From Actinomycetota bacterium (GTDB lineage: Bacteria > Actinomycetota > Humimicrobiia > Humimicrobiales > Humimicrobiaceae), in the NCBI GenBank assembly GCA_004376325.1, contig SOKC01000065.1:1-11259 (forward strand): DNA of 11,259 bases, in the 5' to 3' direction. The first letter of the stretch is position 1, and the number at the start of each line of letters is the position of its first letter. The position numbers and the translations under genes were made by a program. Below are positions 1 to 7,547 of this stretch, in pieces. The notes beneath the pieces were generated by a model. It was not told the origin of the DNA. It worked only from the letters and a program-made list of their open reading frames with translations, and did no database searches.

Positions 1-2388
1 ATGAGAAATAAGATAAATATCTCACTTCTGCTTATCTCTTTTTCACTCTTTCTCTATCAGGTATGCCTGCTCCGGATTTTTTCAATAGCAGATTATTACC
101 ACTTTGCCTTTATGATTGTAAGTATATCTCTTCTGGGATTTGGTATAAGCGGAAGTTTTCTGTATTTCTTTATTGGTAAACTAAAGAATCCTGATCTGAT
201 ACTGCTTATCTTCTCTTTTGGATTTTCGGTATCCATAATAACAAGTTTTTTAGTAAGTAATTTTATTCCCTTTGATTCTTTTAAAATTGCCTGGGAGATA
301 AGGCAAATTTTTTATCTGGCAATATATTATATATTTTTAGTGCTCCCTTTTTTCTTTGGAGGCTCTTTTATAGGATATACATTTTACCGGCAGGAAAAGC
401 CGGGACTCACCTACTTTTATAACCTGATTGGTTCTGCAGCAGGAGCAATTATAGCCATTTTTATTATGCAACTTATGGGAAAAGATGGGGCAATTTATAT
501 TTCAACTGCTGTAGGTCTTATTGCAACGGTTATACTGATAAATAAGAAATATCTAAAAACTTTTGCAGCTTTATCATCTATCTTTGTAGTTTTAGCTACC
601 TCTGCAATAGTTTTTCAACCCCGGATTATGGATATAAGGATGTCACCATATAAGAGCCTTCCTACATACTTGAGATTTCCTGACTCCAGGGTAATTTACA
701 GTAAAGAGAATTCCTACGCCCGTCTGGATGTAATAGAAAGTCCCAGCATAAAATCTGCGCCGGGGATCAGTTTGCAGTACCAAAAGATTCCACCACCCCA
801 GTATGGTATTACTATTGATGGTGATAATCTTTCTGCGATTACCAGAATTGAAAATGATGTTGCTGAACTTGAGTTTTTTGAGTTTTTACCCACTTCTATT
901 TTTTTTACTGCAAAACCCGCCCCGGAGGAGGTCCTGGTAATAGAACCAGGAGGAGGAATGGATGTTGCCGGGGCATTATATTTTGGTGGAGAAAATATAT
1001 ATGTATCTCAGAACAGCAGCTTGATGGTTGATGTGCTCAGGGATGGTTTTTCTGATTATAGCGGAAATATATATAATGATAAAAAAGTTGAAGTTTTTGA
1101 GGTTTCAAGTAGAAACTTTTCAAAAATAACTGACCGGAAGTTTGATTTAATCATAATAAGTTTATCGGACAGTTTTCATCCCATCTCTGCAGGAGCTTAT
1201 AGCTTAAATGAAAACTACCTCTATACTGTTGAATCTATTTCAGATTTAATGGCTATCTTAAAAGAAGATGGAGTTCTGGCTGTAACCAGGTGGGTTCAAT
1301 TTCCTCCCAGCGAGAACCTGAAGGCACTTTCTACCTTGTATGAGAGCCTGGAATACCTACAAATTGGAGAAATTCCAAAAAAAGTCTTTGCCTATAGAAG
1401 CTGGTCCACTTGTACTACCCTGTTTAAAAAAGATGGCTTTGCTGAAAATGAAATCAACAGTTTAAAAGAAGAAGTAAAAAAACTTAATTTTGATGTTGTG
1501 TATTACAATGGCTCAAGGCAGGATGAGGCAAATATCTATAGTATCCTGGAGGAACCATACTTTTATAATTATTATAAAGAGATAATAGAAGGCAGTAACA
1601 GCTCGAGAGAAGTCTTTTATAAAAACTATTATTTCAATATTTATCCTGCCAGGGATGACAGGCCCTACTTTTTTAATTTTTTCAGGTTCGGACAGATACC
1701 TGATATCATAAAATATTTTGGCAAATCCACCCAGCCTTTTGGGGGCGGAGGGTATCTAATACTGATGATTGCGCTTACAGTTTCGATTATTTTATCGCTT
1801 TTTTTTATCCTGATGCCCCTGCGCATAAAGAAGATAAATATCAGTATAAGAAGAGATTTTAAATATATAATTTATTTTTTCTGTCTGGGTTTTGGTTTTT
1901 TCTTTATAGAGCTTCCCTTTATTCAAAAATTTATTCTGGTATTGGGTAAGCCGGCTTATGCCCTTTCGGTTGTCCTTTTCAGTATCATGCTTTCCGCAGG
2001 AGTGGGTAGTTTTATCAGCAGCAGGTTTAAGGTTGATTTGAGATGGGTGGTGGGAGTAATAGTGGCTTATGTAGCCCTGTTTATATTTACATTTGGGTTT
2101 GTAGGGGATTTTATAATCTCAAAAGTACTATGGCAGAGATTTCTATATTCAATCCTTCTTATAACCCCCCTTGGATTTGTAATGGGGATACCCTTTCCTT
2201 CAGCTATAGCTAAGGCTAAGCAAAAAAGGAAAGAGATTATTCCATGGCTGTGGGCTATAAACGGATGTACATCAGTAGTGGGATCAATTGCGGCAGTAAT
2301 AATTTCCATTCATCTTGGGTTTTTTGCAGTAATAGGTATGGCGGCTTTAATTTATATAGCAGCTCTGGTAACTTACAGATATTTTTAA
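1..2388 (+). CDS. Multi-pass membrane protein with a spermidine-synthase-like SAM-binding domain
   Basis: A 795-residue protein of the membrane-fused 'spermidine synthase' type. The N-terminal part (about residues 7-205) is a bundle of hydrophobic segments opening with LYQVCLLRIFS and YHFAF, a pattern typical of this family. Residues about 235-570 form a soluble Rossmann-like domain with ENSYARLDVIES near 236-247, a glycine-rich nucleotide loop IEPGGGMD at 314-321, and FDLIIISLSD at 381-390. Further hydrophobic segments run from about 584 to the C-terminus. In true aminopropyltransferases the stretch after FDLII carries an aspartate-rich catalytic motif; here it reads SLSDSFHP, so polyamine synthesis is doubtful and the substrate is unknown. 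The window opens exactly on the ATG. The N-terminal pattern fits a complete start, but the ribosome binding site lies outside the window. The neighbours give no functional link. Confidence 0.8.
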   Translation: MRNKINISLLLISFSLFLYQVCLLRIFSIADYYHFAFMIVSISLLGFGISGSFLYFFIGKLKNPDLILLIFSFGFSVSIITSFLVSNFIPFDSFKIAWEIRQIFYLAIYYIFLVLPFFFGGSFIGYTFYRQEKPGLTYFYNLIGSAAGAIIAIFIMQLMGKDGAIYISTAVGLIATVILINKKYLKTFAALSSIFVVLATSAIVFQPRIMDIRMSPYKSLPTYLRFPDSRVIYSKENSYARLDVIESPSIKSAPGISLQYQKIPPPQYGITIDGDNLSAITRIENDVAELEFFEFLPTSIFFTAKPAPEEVLVIEPGGGMDVAGALYFGGENIYVSQNSSLMVDVLRDGFSDYSGNIYNDKKVEVFEVSSRNFSKITDRKFDLIIISLSDSFHPISAGAYSLNENYLYTVESISDLMAILKEDGVLAVTRWVQFPPSENLKALSTLYESLEYLQIGEIPKKVFAYRSWSTCTTLFKKDGFAENEINSLKEEVKKLNFDVVYYNGSRQDEANIYSILEEPYFYNYYKEIIEGSNSSREVFYKNYYFNIYPARDDRPYFFNFFRFGQIPDIIKYFGKSTQPFGGGGYLILMIALTVSIILSLFFILMPLRIKKINISIRRDFKYIIYFFCLGFGFFFIELPFIQKFILVLGKPAYALSVVLFSIMLSAGVGSFISSRFKVDLRWVVGVIVAYVALFIFTFGFVGDFIISKVLWQRFLYSILLITPLGFVMGIPFPSAIAKAKQKRKEIIPWLWAINGCTSVVGSIAAVIISIHLGFFAVIGMAALIYIAALVTYRYF

Positions 2389-2542
2389 ATTTTACGAATT
2401 ATTTTCTAAAAATACTCAAATAATTATTAATCCATTAGGAAAATTATAGCCCGCCTTGAATATGATTTCATAGTTAATCCTTCAAAAAAGTCAAGCAACC
2501 TATAAAAAATAATATTCCAGGTTTAATTGCTTATTTAAAAAT

Positions 2543-2561
2543 GTGGTGAGTCTCTCACTAT
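2543..2561. terminator. Candidate bidirectional terminator between convergent genes
   Basis: GTGAG (2546-2550) and CTCAC (2554-2558) form a perfect five-pair stem around TCT. It can be extended to about eight pairs with two G-U wobbles. The hairpin is followed by CTTTT on the plus strand and by ATTTTT a few bases downstream on the minus strand. It lies in the 221-base gap between the convergent membrane-protein and IclR genes, where a shared terminator is expected. The stem is short and the T tracts are weak, so this is tentative. Nothing else was seen in the gap. Confidence 0.35.
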
Positions 2562-2609
2562 CTTTTGGGATCAGGCGAATGCTTTTTTAGGTATTTATCC
2601 TTAATTTCT

Positions 2610-3386
2610 TTAATATAGTTTTTCCCCCATATATCCAAGTCGCTTTGAAATCTGCAACGCACAATTAATTACCAGCTCAGAATATTTATCTATCAAGCTT
2701 TTATCCAACTTGGCGTACATTATTGCAAGACTTATTGCTGCAACAGAATTGCCGGTCATGTCAAAAACCGGCGCGGCAATACAAAACACTTCCCGATCAG
2801 TTTCTCTGTTGTCTATAGCATATCCTCTGACCCGCGTCTTTTTAAACTCCTTCATAAGCGCATCAAAATCCGTTATCGTATTCTCAGTATGTTTTTTAAC
2901 ATTCGACTTATCGAAAATCCTACGGATTTTGCTCTCAGGATATGTAGTCAGCAGAGCTTTACCTAACCCGGTACAGTACATTTCACTGCGTGAGCCCAGT
3001 ATAGCAGATGTACGTATAGCTGTAGGCGCTTCTACTTTATCAAGATAGACAAGCTGACCATTATTCTCGATTGCAAGGAAAGCTGTAGCTCCAGATTCAG
3101 CCATCATTTTTTCTAAAAAAGGACGTGCAGTTGGAGAAAGATCGGTATTATTCAAGTAAGCTGCACCTACTTCAAAAACCTTAAGTCCAAGCATATAAGT
3201 TTTTAATGCTTTATTATCATATTCAATATACCCTTCTTGCAACAGTGTATACAGAATATCAAACGTGCTACTTCGTGGTATATCAAGCGCAATGCTTATC
3301 TGGGTAATTGTCATTGGTTTATTTTTATCTTTAAGTAACTGTAAAATGTCCAATGCACGCTTTACAGTCCTGTTTACTTTTCCCAT
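2610..3386 (-). CDS. IclR-family transcriptional regulator
   Basis: A 258-residue protein of usual IclR length. The N-terminal winged helix-turn-helix spans about residues 5-70, with MTITQISIALDIPRSSTFDIL (25-45) as the HTH core. The C-terminal effector-binding domain (about 80-255) shows the family signatures MYCTGLGKALL (136-146) and RGYAIDNRETDREVFCIAAPVFD (187-209). Proteins of this family bind DNA as dimers or tetramers and are switched by small carbon compounds. The ATG at 3386 has AGAGGT five bases upstream. The gene lies downstream of the minus-strand ABC importer, separated by 390 bases containing a TATAAT box, so it probably has its own promoter. It is the only regulator in the window and shares leader motifs with the importer operon, so it is the likely controller of both ABC clusters and possibly of itself. 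The effector is unknown. Confidence 0.93.
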   Translation of the reverse strand: MGKVNRTVKRALDILQLLKDKNKPMTITQISIALDIPRSSTFDILYTLLQEGYIEYDNKALKTYMLGLKVFEVGAAYLNNTDLSPTARPFLEKMMAESGATAFLAIENNGQLVYLDKVEAPTAIRTSAILGSRSEMYCTGLGKALLTTYPESKIRRIFDKSNVKKHTENTITDFDALMKEFKKTRVRGYAIDNRETDREVFCIAAPVFDMTGNSVAAISLAIMYAKLDKSLIDKYSELVINCALQISKRLGYMGEKLY

Positions 3387-3400
3387 ATAATACCTCTCAT
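3374..3400 (-). other. Eight-codon out-of-frame ORF overlapping the IclR start
   Basis: An ATG at 3400, preceded by TTGGAG and a three-base spacer, opens a frame of eight codons ending in TAA at 3374. It overlaps the IclR start by 13 bases in another frame. It could lower or couple IclR translation, or be chance in AT-rich sequence. Confidence 0.2.
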
Positions 3401-3460
3401 AATCTCCAATGGATACTTTAATAATTATACATCTAATTTAGCACCTTACATATAATTTTT

Positions 3461-3490
3461 GTATATATCAATATACATATTCGTATATGT
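3461..3490. promoter_or_regulatory. Candidate operator: overlapping palindromes in the IclR leader
   Basis: GTATAT (3461-3466) and ATATAC (3471-3476) are perfect arms around ATCA. Overlapping this, ACATAT (3475-3480) and ATATGT (3485-3490) are perfect arms around TCGT. The first 17 bases match 7634-7650 in the leader of the first binding-protein gene at 15 of 17 positions. The site lies between the TATAAT boxes and the IclR start, a placement suited to autoregulation. Binding by IclR is inference. Confidence 0.45.
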
Positions 3491-3517
3491 GTACATCTTT
3501 CGTACTTTAAATTATAA

Positions 3518-3523
3518 ATTATA
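3518..3523 (-). promoter_or_regulatory. Candidate -10 box of the IclR gene
   Basis: The minus strand reads TATAAT here, preceded by GG. A second TATAAT lies at 3511-3516. No convincing -35 box was found at 16-18 bases upstream (best TCAAAA). A weak core promoter helped by a regulator, or a different sigma contact, would be required. It predicts a leader of roughly 120 bases. Confidence 0.35.
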
Positions 3524-3550
3524 CCTTTAAAATGCGGCCATTTTGAAGGT
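3523..3550. repeat. 12-pair inverted repeat overlapping the IclR promoter
   Basis: ACCTTTAAAATG (3523-3534) and CATTTTGAAGGT (3539-3550) pair over 12 positions with one G-T wobble around the loop CGGC. On the minus strand it is followed by ATAATTTATAATTT rather than a clean T run. It could be a poor terminator of the transporter operon, or, because it abuts the -10 box, an operator. The sequence does not decide between these. Confidence 0.5.
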
Positions 3551-3667
3551 ATTATTATTTCCATATTATTAATTGTTGTTATTTACTGTCTGAATCACAG
3601 ATATCCATTTTACTATCATCCTTCTTAGACAGTTGCCTGGGTACTACTTCCCCGGTTGTTGAAAATT

Positions 3668-3698
3668 GAAATACAGCAGTTACTATCGACTGCATTTC
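3668..3698. repeat. Bulged hairpin downstream of the first permease gene
   Basis: GAAAT (3668-3672) plus GCAGT (3676-3680) pair with ACTGC (3689-3693) plus ATTTC (3694-3698), leaving a three-base bulge and an eight-base loop. It lies about 80 bases beyond the permease stop. It may protect the 3' end of the transporter mRNA; no T run follows it. Confidence 0.3.
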
Positions 3699-3776
3699 AC
3701 CCTCGATTTATCATCTCGTATCGTTATTTTATTGATTCGGTTAAAAATAATAGTGAGCTTTTGACCTAACTCCAGG

Positions 3777-4751
3777 TTATTGCTGACCTCTTTTCCTCCG
3801 TTCATTGACCTGATCAATAACCACCGCAGTGATTAATATCACTCCGGTTACCAGAGTCTGCCAAAAAACGTCTACTCCCATCAGGTTCAAAGCATTCGCT
3901 ATAACAGCCATTAACAAGGCACCCAGAAAAGCGCCGAACACGGAACCCTCACCGCCACTCAGGCTGGCACCCCCTATAATCGCCGCCGTAATGACTTTCA
4001 GCTCTAGACCACTGCCGACTGTCACCGAGGCAGAGCCAAAACGCGCTGTAATCAACAAGCCGGCTACTCCAGCTAAAAATGCCGTAAGACAAAAATTAAA
4101 AATTTTCATCAGGTTTACATTGATCCCTGTCAGGCGTGCCGCTTTTTCATTACCACCAATATAGTAATTCTGGCGAAAGAAACGGGAATTACGCATCAAA
4201 ATATCCCCTACAATTACCATAATTAACATCACATAGATTGGGTACTGCACACCAAACAACGTCCCCTGACCGATAACAGTGAATGAGCGTGGCAGGTTCA
4301 ACACTGCCCTCCCTCCGGCCAGCACCAACAACAATCCTCGCACGATGGTCATCATACCCAGCGTGGTAATAAATGGGTTGATCCCTACTTTAGCCACCAG
4401 TAAACCGTTAACCAAGCCTACCCCCAGAGCCGCCAGTAAACCGACCAAAATCGAAACCGGAGCAGGCAGGCCAGCATTCAAAGACAGACCAGCAGCCACA
4501 CCAGCAAATGCAAGCGTAGAACCTACTGATAAATCCAAGCCGCCAGAGATGAGCAAGATCACCATCCCCGCCGCAATGGGTGCTTCAACTGAAAGAGCCA
4601 TCAGAATTGCTCGTAGGTTTAAGTAACTAAGAAAGACTGGTGAAATGGAGGTCATTATAACGCCAATAACCAGTAGAACAAGGACTAAAGCCATCTCCCG
4701 CATGCCAAACACAAACTTGAGCACTTTGATCAACTTTTGAACTTTAAACAT
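3777..4751 (-). CDS. CUT2-type sugar ABC transporter permease (RbsC-like), first system
   Basis: A 324-residue inner-membrane permease of the ribose/xylose/AI-2 branch (BPD_transp_2 fold), with roughly eight to ten hydrophobic segments. Family motifs are present: GGLDLSVGSTLAF near the second membrane segment, NPFITTLGMMTIVRGL, YIGGNEKAARLTGINV before the coupling region, and GGASLSGGEGSVFGA near the C-terminus. The reading frame stays open 24 codons further upstream, but the ATG at 4751 is chosen because GGAGTG lies just before it and the protein then starts MFKVQKL, normal for the family. The upstream alternative at 4823 would overlap the end of the ATPase gene. It is the third gene of a binding protein-ATPase-permease operon, 28 bases after the ATPase stop. 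GC content is well above the neighbouring AT-rich genes: 34 of 60 bases at 3961-4020. The substrate is unknown. Confidence 0.93.
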   Translation of the reverse strand: MFKVQKLIKVLKFVFGMREMALVLVLLVIGVIMTSISPVFLSYLNLRAILMALSVEAPIAAGMVILLISGGLDLSVGSTLAFAGVAAGLSLNAGLPAPVSILVGLLAALGVGLVNGLLVAKVGINPFITTLGMMTIVRGLLLVLAGGRAVLNLPRSFTVIGQGTLFGVQYPIYVMLIMVIVGDILMRNSRFFRQNYYIGGNEKAARLTGINVNLMKIFNFCLTAFLAGVAGLLITARFGSASVTVGSGLELKVITAAIIGGASLSGGEGSVFGAFLGALLMAVIANALNLMGVDVFWQTLVTGVILITAVVIDQVNERRKRGQQ

Positions 4752-4779
4752 AATTACACTCCATTCTGTTATATCATTA

Positions 4780-6312
4780 CTACCGAGCACTGGAAGTGCT
4801 CTGGCTCCGCTCAGCATTGACAATACCAGCCACTAGGGCCATAATACGTTCCTCGGAAAAGTCTTTGTGCAGAACTTCTCCCATGATCCGGCCGTGGTGA
4901 AATGCCAGTATGCGATCACATACACCGATCAATTCTGGTAACTCCGAGGAAATCATAATAATACCAACACCTCTAGAAGCAGAATCCTTTAATATCTGAT
5001 AAATATCAGCTTTCGAGCCTACATCCACCCCACGCGTCGGATCATCAAAAATAATTACTCTAGGCTGGATACTCATCCACATAGCCACTAGCACCTTCTG
5101 CTGGTTACCACCGGATAGATACAGCACTTTCTTCATAATTGACGTGGTTGTGATACCGAACTCCAGCACACTGGATTCCACGTACCGGTTAATCCTTTTA
5201 CGATCTAGAAAACCAATTACCGAAGTATAATTTTCAATCGAGGGGGCAATGATATTATTGCTCAGCGCCATACCCTCGAATAGACCATCCTTCTTACGAT
5301 CCTCTGTCAGGTAAGCAATTTTGTGAATAATAGCGTCTTTGGAGTTATTTATGTGAACTTCTTTGCCATCTAAATAAATGTGTCCGGAGTCTTTGGGGTC
5401 TACACCCACAATGGCACGCCCCACTTCCGTTCGGCCAGCACCAATTAATCCTGCAAAACCCAGGATCTCCCCTTTTCGCAACTCTAAGTTCACATCTTCG
5501 AACACATTTTTACGATTTAATCCCACCACACGCAGGACTGTCTCGGTTTCCGAAAAAGCACTTCCTCTAATCCCATAAAGGTTCTTAATCTTTCTTCCTA
5601 CCATCATCGAAATTAAATCATTTTCACTCACATTATTCACACGTTCATTACCACTTTTTTTCCCATCACGCATTACCATAACCCGGTCCGCGATTTGAAA
5701 CACCTCGGAGAGTTTATGGGTGATGTAAATGAAGGACATGCCCTGTTTTCGCAGCATGCGAATATTCTCGAATAGACACTTTATTTCCCGTTCTGTTAAA
5801 GCTGAGGTTGGTTCGTCCAAAATCAATACCTTAGGGCTGGTTGAAGTAGCCTTCAGAATTTCTAATATCTGTTTTTGCCCCATTGTCAGGTTTTTGACGA
5901 GCGTTCTGGGATTCAGTTCCAGATTAAACTTCTCTAAAAATTCCTGGGTCTGCTGGTATAACTGGCGCCAGTTTATTTTGTTCAACATACCTATTGGCTG
6001 GCGGTTGGCAAATATGTTTTCGGCGATCGAAAGACCATCTACCAATGAAAGTTCCTGGAAAACCACGCTGATCCCAGCCCGGATGGCTTGGTCTGAAGAT
6101 GAAAACGTCACCGACTGTCCATTAAGGATTATCTGGGCTCTGTCTGGCTTCTGCACCCCACCTAACACATTTATCAATGTACTCTTTCCAGCACCATTTT
6201 CTCCAATCAGCGCTAAAATCTCTCCTTTACACAACTTTAGACTAATGTTGTCCACAGCTAAAACGCCTGGAAAACTCTTTGAAATATTTCTAGCATCTAA
6301 TATGATTTCCAT
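4780..6312 (-). CDS. CUT2-type sugar ABC transporter double ATPase (RbsA/XylG-like), first system
   Basis: A 510-residue cytoplasmic energy-coupling protein with two fused nucleotide-binding domains, the usual size and form for this family. Domain 1 has Walker A GENGAGKST (37-45), Q86, a divergent signature LTMGQ (142-146), Walker B VLILDE (162-167) and H199. Domain 2 has the degenerate P-loop GLIGAGRTE (288-296) standard for these proteins, EDRK (337-340), signature LSGGNQQ (399-405) and SSE (455-457) in the place of the H-loop. Its Walker B reads VIIFDDP, so the usual glutamate is Asp424. ATP hydrolysis is therefore probably carried mainly by domain 1. The start at 6312 has only a weak ribosome binding site (GGGAT). 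A strong hairpin separates it from the binding-protein gene upstream, which may keep ATPase output below that of the binding protein. It is coupled to the permease 28 bases downstream. Confidence 0.95.
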   Translation of the reverse strand: MEIILDARNISKSFPGVLAVDNISLKLCKGEILALIGENGAGKSTLINVLGGVQKPDRAQIILNGQSVTFSSSDQAIRAGISVVFQELSLVDGLSIAENIFANRQPIGMLNKINWRQLYQQTQEFLEKFNLELNPRTLVKNLTMGQKQILEILKATSTSPKVLILDEPTSALTEREIKCLFENIRMLRKQGMSFIYITHKLSEVFQIADRVMVMRDGKKSGNERVNNVSENDLISMMVGRKIKNLYGIRGSAFSETETVLRVVGLNRKNVFEDVNLELRKGEILGFAGLIGAGRTEVGRAIVGVDPKDSGHIYLDGKEVHINNSKDAIIHKIAYLTEDRKKDGLFEGMALSNNIIAPSIENYTSVIGFLDRKRINRYVESSVLEFGITTTSIMKKVLYLSGGNQQKVLVAMWMSIQPRVIIFDDPTRGVDVGSKADIYQILKDSASRGVGIIMISSELPELIGVCDRILAFHHGRIMGEVLHKDFSEERIMALVAGIVNAERSQSTSSAR

Positions 6313-6346
6313 AAATAATCCCTAATCCAATTATAAGCTGTTTTAA

Positions 6347-6387
6347 AAAGAGAATACAGTCTACCCCTGGCAGACTGTATTCTCTTT
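6347..6387 (-). terminator. 16-pair hairpin between binding-protein and ATPase genes (intra-operon attenuator)
   Basis: AAAGAGAATACAGTCT (6347-6362) and AGACTGTATTCTCTTT (6372-6387) are perfect 16-base arms around a nine-base loop. Read on the minus strand the stem is followed by two more T before AAAA, giving a run of five T. It begins 18 bases after the binding-protein stop. In periplasmic-type importers such a structure commonly causes partial termination or 3'-end protection, so the binding protein is made in excess over ATPase and permease. Confidence 0.75.
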
Positions 6388-6405
6388 ACTCTCTTTACCG
6401 ACTCT

Positions 6406-7437
6406 TTAGTCACCTGTATAAATCTTGTTGGCTTCGAGGTAGTAAGCCGCATTGGTCTTGTCAATATAGTTGACGTAAGTATTAATAACGGATGGACCAG
6501 TGAGTGCACCAGCGGCTTTGTTATCAGTCGTCAGTGGAGCCTGGTTGTTGTTATAATGGTAGAGGGTCAGTAATGCCCAGAAGGGCATGGCGGCATCATC
6601 CTGCGCCACAGTACCCGTTAGCGTTCCATCCAGGATTTTCTCCAGCACATCGGAATTACGGTCCATAGAAACTGTTAAGACCTTGCCAACCAACCCAGCC
6701 TCTTTCACTGCAGTCGCAGCACCGATACCTCCGGTCGAGTCAGTTCCTACGAAGGCGTTCAGATCCGGGTTGCGCGTTAGCATATCTTTGGCCACACTAA
6801 TGGCTGTGACAGTGTCAGCCTTGGTGTCGCCTACTCCTACAACCTCGATCCCCGGTTGCTCAGCAAAAGCAGCCCGGAAGCCTTCTTCACGGTCATCGAA
6901 CATTTGAACACCCGGAATGCTAAGGATTGCAACTTTGCCTTCTCCATCAAGTGCTTCTGCAATGTTCTTACCACCTACGTAGCCGAGATCAAACTGGTTC
7001 GAACCAACGAATGCTAAACGGTCCGAATTGGGGAGGTCACCCAGAATAGTTACTACTGGGATACCAGCCGCAACTGCTTGATTAATTGTCGGTTCTAGCA
7101 CCGGCTCCACAGCGAAGACCACAATTCCTGCCGGGTTTCTAGCAATTGCAGCATCAAAGGCTGCGAGCATGGCTGTCATATCGTATTCAGCCGGACCGAC
7201 ATAGTCTGTCTTGACACCCAAAACCTCGCCTCCCCACTGCCAGCCATACTTGTGGGCATTGAAAAACTCCAGGTTCCCCATGCAGGAGACGTAGATGTAT
7301 TCCTCAGCTACTTCTTCCTCAGCTACTTCTTCCTCAGCTACTTCTTCCTCAGCAGCTCCCGCTTTACAGCCAGAGCCAAGAGCAAGCATTGAGACAATAA
7401 ATACTATTACTAGTATAAACATTAAAATTTTTTTCAT
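6406..7437 (-). CDS. Sugar ABC transporter substrate-binding lipoprotein, first system
   Basis: A 343-residue solute-binding protein of the ribose-binding (periplasmic-binding-protein type 1, Peripla_BP_4) class. MKKILMFILVIVFIVSMLA is a lipoprotein signal peptide; Cys24 is the probable lipid anchor, although the residues before it (LGSGC) have Gly rather than Leu at -3. Residues 30-46 are an acidic linker of EEEVA units. The two-lobed binding domain runs from YIYVSCMG (47) to the end, with FAVEPVLEPTINQAVAAGIPVV, FVGSNQFDLGYVGG, FVGTDSTGGIGAATAVKEAG and TGTVAQDDAAMPF as recognisable family segments. The start at 7437 has AGGTGA five bases upstream. It is the first gene of the operon and is preceded by a long structured leader. 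The codons for the signal peptide are very AT-rich (12 GC in 7381-7440), while the body is GC-rich (34 in 6841-6900). The ligand is unknown. Confidence 0.93.
   Translation of the reverse strand: MKKILMFILVIVFIVSMLALGSGCKAGAAEEEVAEEEVAEEEVAEEYIYVSCMGNLEFFNAHKYGWQWGGEVLGVKTDYVGPAEYDMTAMLAAFDAAIARNPAGIVVFAVEPVLEPTINQAVAAGIPVVTILGDLPNSDRLAFVGSNQFDLGYVGGKNIAEALDGEGKVAILSIPGVQMFDDREEGFRAAFAEQPGIEVVGVGDTKADTVTAISVAKDMLTRNPDLNAFVGTDSTGGIGAATAVKEAGLVGKVLTVSMDRNSDVLEKILDGTLTGTVAQDDAAMPFWALLTLYHYNNNQAPLTTDNKAAGALTGPSVINTYVNYIDKTNAAYYLEANKIYTGD
7301..7353. repeat. Three-and-a-half 15-base tandem repeats encoding the EEEVA linker
   Basis: The unit TCCTCAGCTACTTCT is repeated exactly at 7301-7315, 7316-7330 and 7331-7345, with a partial copy at 7346-7353. 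It encodes the acidic spacer between lipid anchor and binding domain. Exact copies suggest recent expansion by slippage or recombination. Confidence 0.95.
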
Positions 7438-7484
7438 TTAAATCACCTATTTCAGATTGAAAAAATATATGCTAAAATGCACCA

Positions 7485-7547
7485 GAGATTTGCCTGGTAA
7501 TATACTCAGTAAGTAGTTATACCAAAATTATTACTGATGCAAATCTC
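7485..7547 (-). ncRNA. Candidate structured leader RNA with possible pseudoknot
   Basis: In the minus-strand transcript GAGAUUUGC (7547-7539) can pair with GCAAAUCUC (7493-7485). Inside it UCAGUAA (7537-7531) pairs with UUACUGA (7512-7506). The 18-base loop contains UGGUA (7524-7520), complementary to UACCA (7499-7495) lying between the two 3' strands, giving a possible H-type pseudoknot. The element overlaps the short ORF at 7506-7559 and ends about 48 bases before the binding-protein start. It matches no riboswitch class I recognise, and function is inferred only from complementarity. Confidence 0.35.

Larger units (their letters stand above)
3387..3776. other. 390-base intergenic region upstream of the IclR gene
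   Basis: No gene was found here. From the IclR side it holds a tract of overlapping palindromes (3461-3490), two TATAAT boxes on the minus strand (3511-3516 and 3518-3523), a 12-pair hairpin (3523-3550), an inverted repeat ACTGTCT/AGACAGT (3585-3591 and 3627-3633), and a bulged hairpin (3668-3698) with GCAGT/ACTGC and GAAAT/ATTTC arms. A typical GC-rich terminator with a long T run after the permease gene is not obvious. Some read-through from the transporter operon into the IclR gene is therefore possible. Confidence 0.6.

Noticed and set aside
3387..3776. CRISPR array, tRNA or attachment site in the intergenic region
   Set aside because: The repeats are single inverted pairs, no cloverleaf or regular spacer pattern was seen, and there are no integrase or transposase remnants.
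5729..6325. 198-codon plus-strand ORF
   Set aside because: It is antisense to the first ATPase domain of a well-supported transporter gene, and its translation shows no recognisable domain or ribosome binding site.
7471..7481. Terminator at the end of the first leader (UGC/GCA followed by a U-rich run)
   Set aside because: The stem has only three pairs, too weak for intrinsic termination.
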